Below, one piece after another: positions 62,917 through 64,000 of a stretch of 64,000 bases of DNA. Position 1 is the stretch's first letter, and every line of letters begins with the position of its first letter. The translations under genes were made by a program, and so were the position numbers. The DNA is taken from positions 15,865,802 to 15,929,801 of the forward strand of contig NC_087064.1 of NCBI RefSeq assembly GCF_963678635.1, read 5' to 3'. The notes under the pieces are model-generated. The model was given only the letters and a program-made list of their open reading frames with translations. It did no database searches and was not told the DNA's origin. The DNA is from Symsagittifera roscoffensis. Taxonomy: Eukaryota > Xenacoelomorpha > Acoela > Convolutidae.

Positions 62917-64000
62917 CAGAAGGGGCTCAACGACAACAACAATCGACTTTTGGGTATCGTTAACAAGTTTTGTATCCCTTTTGGTACAAAAAGTAAGATA
63001 GTAATCTGTGGGGGGCTCGACAGTGCTGCACTGTAGTGACCCTTCACCGAACTGCGAATATCCGAGTTAAGCACCTTAATTCGGATAATAAACAAACCCG
63101 GAGGGGTATAGTATTACTAATATTTTTATTTATATAGCCTATATTAATAGTCTTATATCGTTTTTCAGTGAAAAACAACGAAAACAGACCGGTTTTTAGG
63201 GTCAAAATAGCGATATTTTGATCCCCCCACAAGTCGCGATTTTTGAGATATCGATATTTTTTGAAACGGAAAAAAGCGCTAAGTAAGTGTGTTACATCGT
63301 AACTGCACTACTGTAATAAGTAGAACCGGTTAACTTTAGTTCGGAAGTGGTTGGAACTAGTTTGGTACAAAAACCAAATTTTCCCATTTTTGATAGTAAG
63401 AAACACTATAAAATCAGAAAATTTTTTTTTGAAATCTTTGAGTTAGGACAGTAAAAATAGTCGATCGGACAACGTCCACTGGTGAATCTACGAGTTTTAA
63501 AACCCGCTACCCGAAAGCCTTCCGGGTTGCAGAGAAATCGAACATAACGTGTTTGATTTGGTGGATTCATCAATCCGGAGGGGTCCAGGTAGCATAGTTT
63601 TTCGCAAATTTTTTTTACAATAGCGTTTTAGATCGGGTCTTTTGCATTGAACTAGAAGAGTATAGGCCTTCTGAGCTCGGATCAATAATTTTTAGGTCGA
63701 AAGGGCCAGATTTGCGGAAAAAGTTAGGCGGAACCTATAAGAGAGAAAATTTTTTGAGTTTGGAAAAAAGACGTTTTGGTTAATAACTTTGGAACTACTG
63801 AGCATATCGAGTTGATCTTAGTACCAATAGATCAGAAATTAGCTGAGCTTACTAATAGGATCAGAAATTTTTCGGAAAAACGAGCGAGAAAATTTTTTGA
63901 GATTGTTTTTAGCAAATTACACAAATCCGGAGGGGTACACCCTTCACGTTTTATAAATTTTTCTGAAAAACCCTTATACCCCTACCAAAAGTTGATAGCG
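62917..64000 (+). mobile_element. Outer element, leader resumed after the insertion
   Basis: This is the reverse complement, with a few percent difference, of 60,269-61,346, that is the leader of the inner copy. It completes the outer copy's leader, broken at 38,283, and runs off the window end. Its motif copies (for example 'aatccggaggggt' at 63,571 and 63,925) are in the orientation expected for a plus-strand element. Confidence 0.85.

Overview
The window looks like nuclear DNA of an invertebrate animal. Host genes are split by AT-rich introns with GT-AG borders. One gene, LRRIQ3, belongs to a family of animals with motile cilia or sperm. The intergenic DNA is full of short non-autonomous repeats: foldback elements, hAT-like and Mutator-like MITEs, tRNA-derived SINE-like pieces and a ~170-bp tandem repeat. 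The species cannot be named from the sequence. A tightly packed gene pair, with a splice acceptor just before each start codon, would fit a lineage with operons and trans-splicing such as tunicates, but that is only a hint.

Positions 1-36,700 are host DNA. An LRRIQ3 orthologue (nine exons, 2,468-11,408, plus strand) is followed by repeats, then by a five-exon gene of unknown function whose splice phases all agree (16,250-26,740, plus strand, 241 codons). After a repeat-rich stretch come two minus-strand genes only 210 bp apart: a RING/B-box/coiled-coil/MATH protein (36,245-35,136) and the spliceosomal protein SmE, SNRPE (34,925-34,668).

Positions 36,718-64,000 hold two copies of one giant Ty3/gypsy-class LTR retrotransposon, one inserted into the other. 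The outer copy runs on the plus strand: 5' LTR 36,718-37,637, first part of its leader to 38,283, leader resuming at 62,917 and leaving the window. The inner copy is complete and runs on the minus strand, 62,916-38,284 (24,633 bp). Its two 921-bp LTRs differ at three bases, and both of its very long frames are open, so it inserted recently. The apparent 1.6-kb inverted repeats at the two ends come from this opposite-orientation nesting.

The inner element encodes a 3,200-residue Gag-Pol (Gag, two CCHC knuckles, protease, reverse transcriptase, RNase H, a ~490-residue spacer, integrase, and a C-terminal domain resembling the TARG1/OARD1 macrodomain but lacking its key residues). After 397 nt, in a different frame, comes a 2,986-residue second protein with a complete SGNH-hydrolase active site near its N-terminus and more than 2,000 residues I cannot assign. 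The 3-kb leader carries a dense array of a CCCCTCCGGATT-type motif. The 11-mer at the presumed polypurine tract recurs four times inside the coding region, in two different reading frames. This combination is the most likely undescribed system here: very large size, macrodomain-tailed Pol, giant SGNH-hydrolase ORF2, motif-array leader and repeated tract-like 11-mers.
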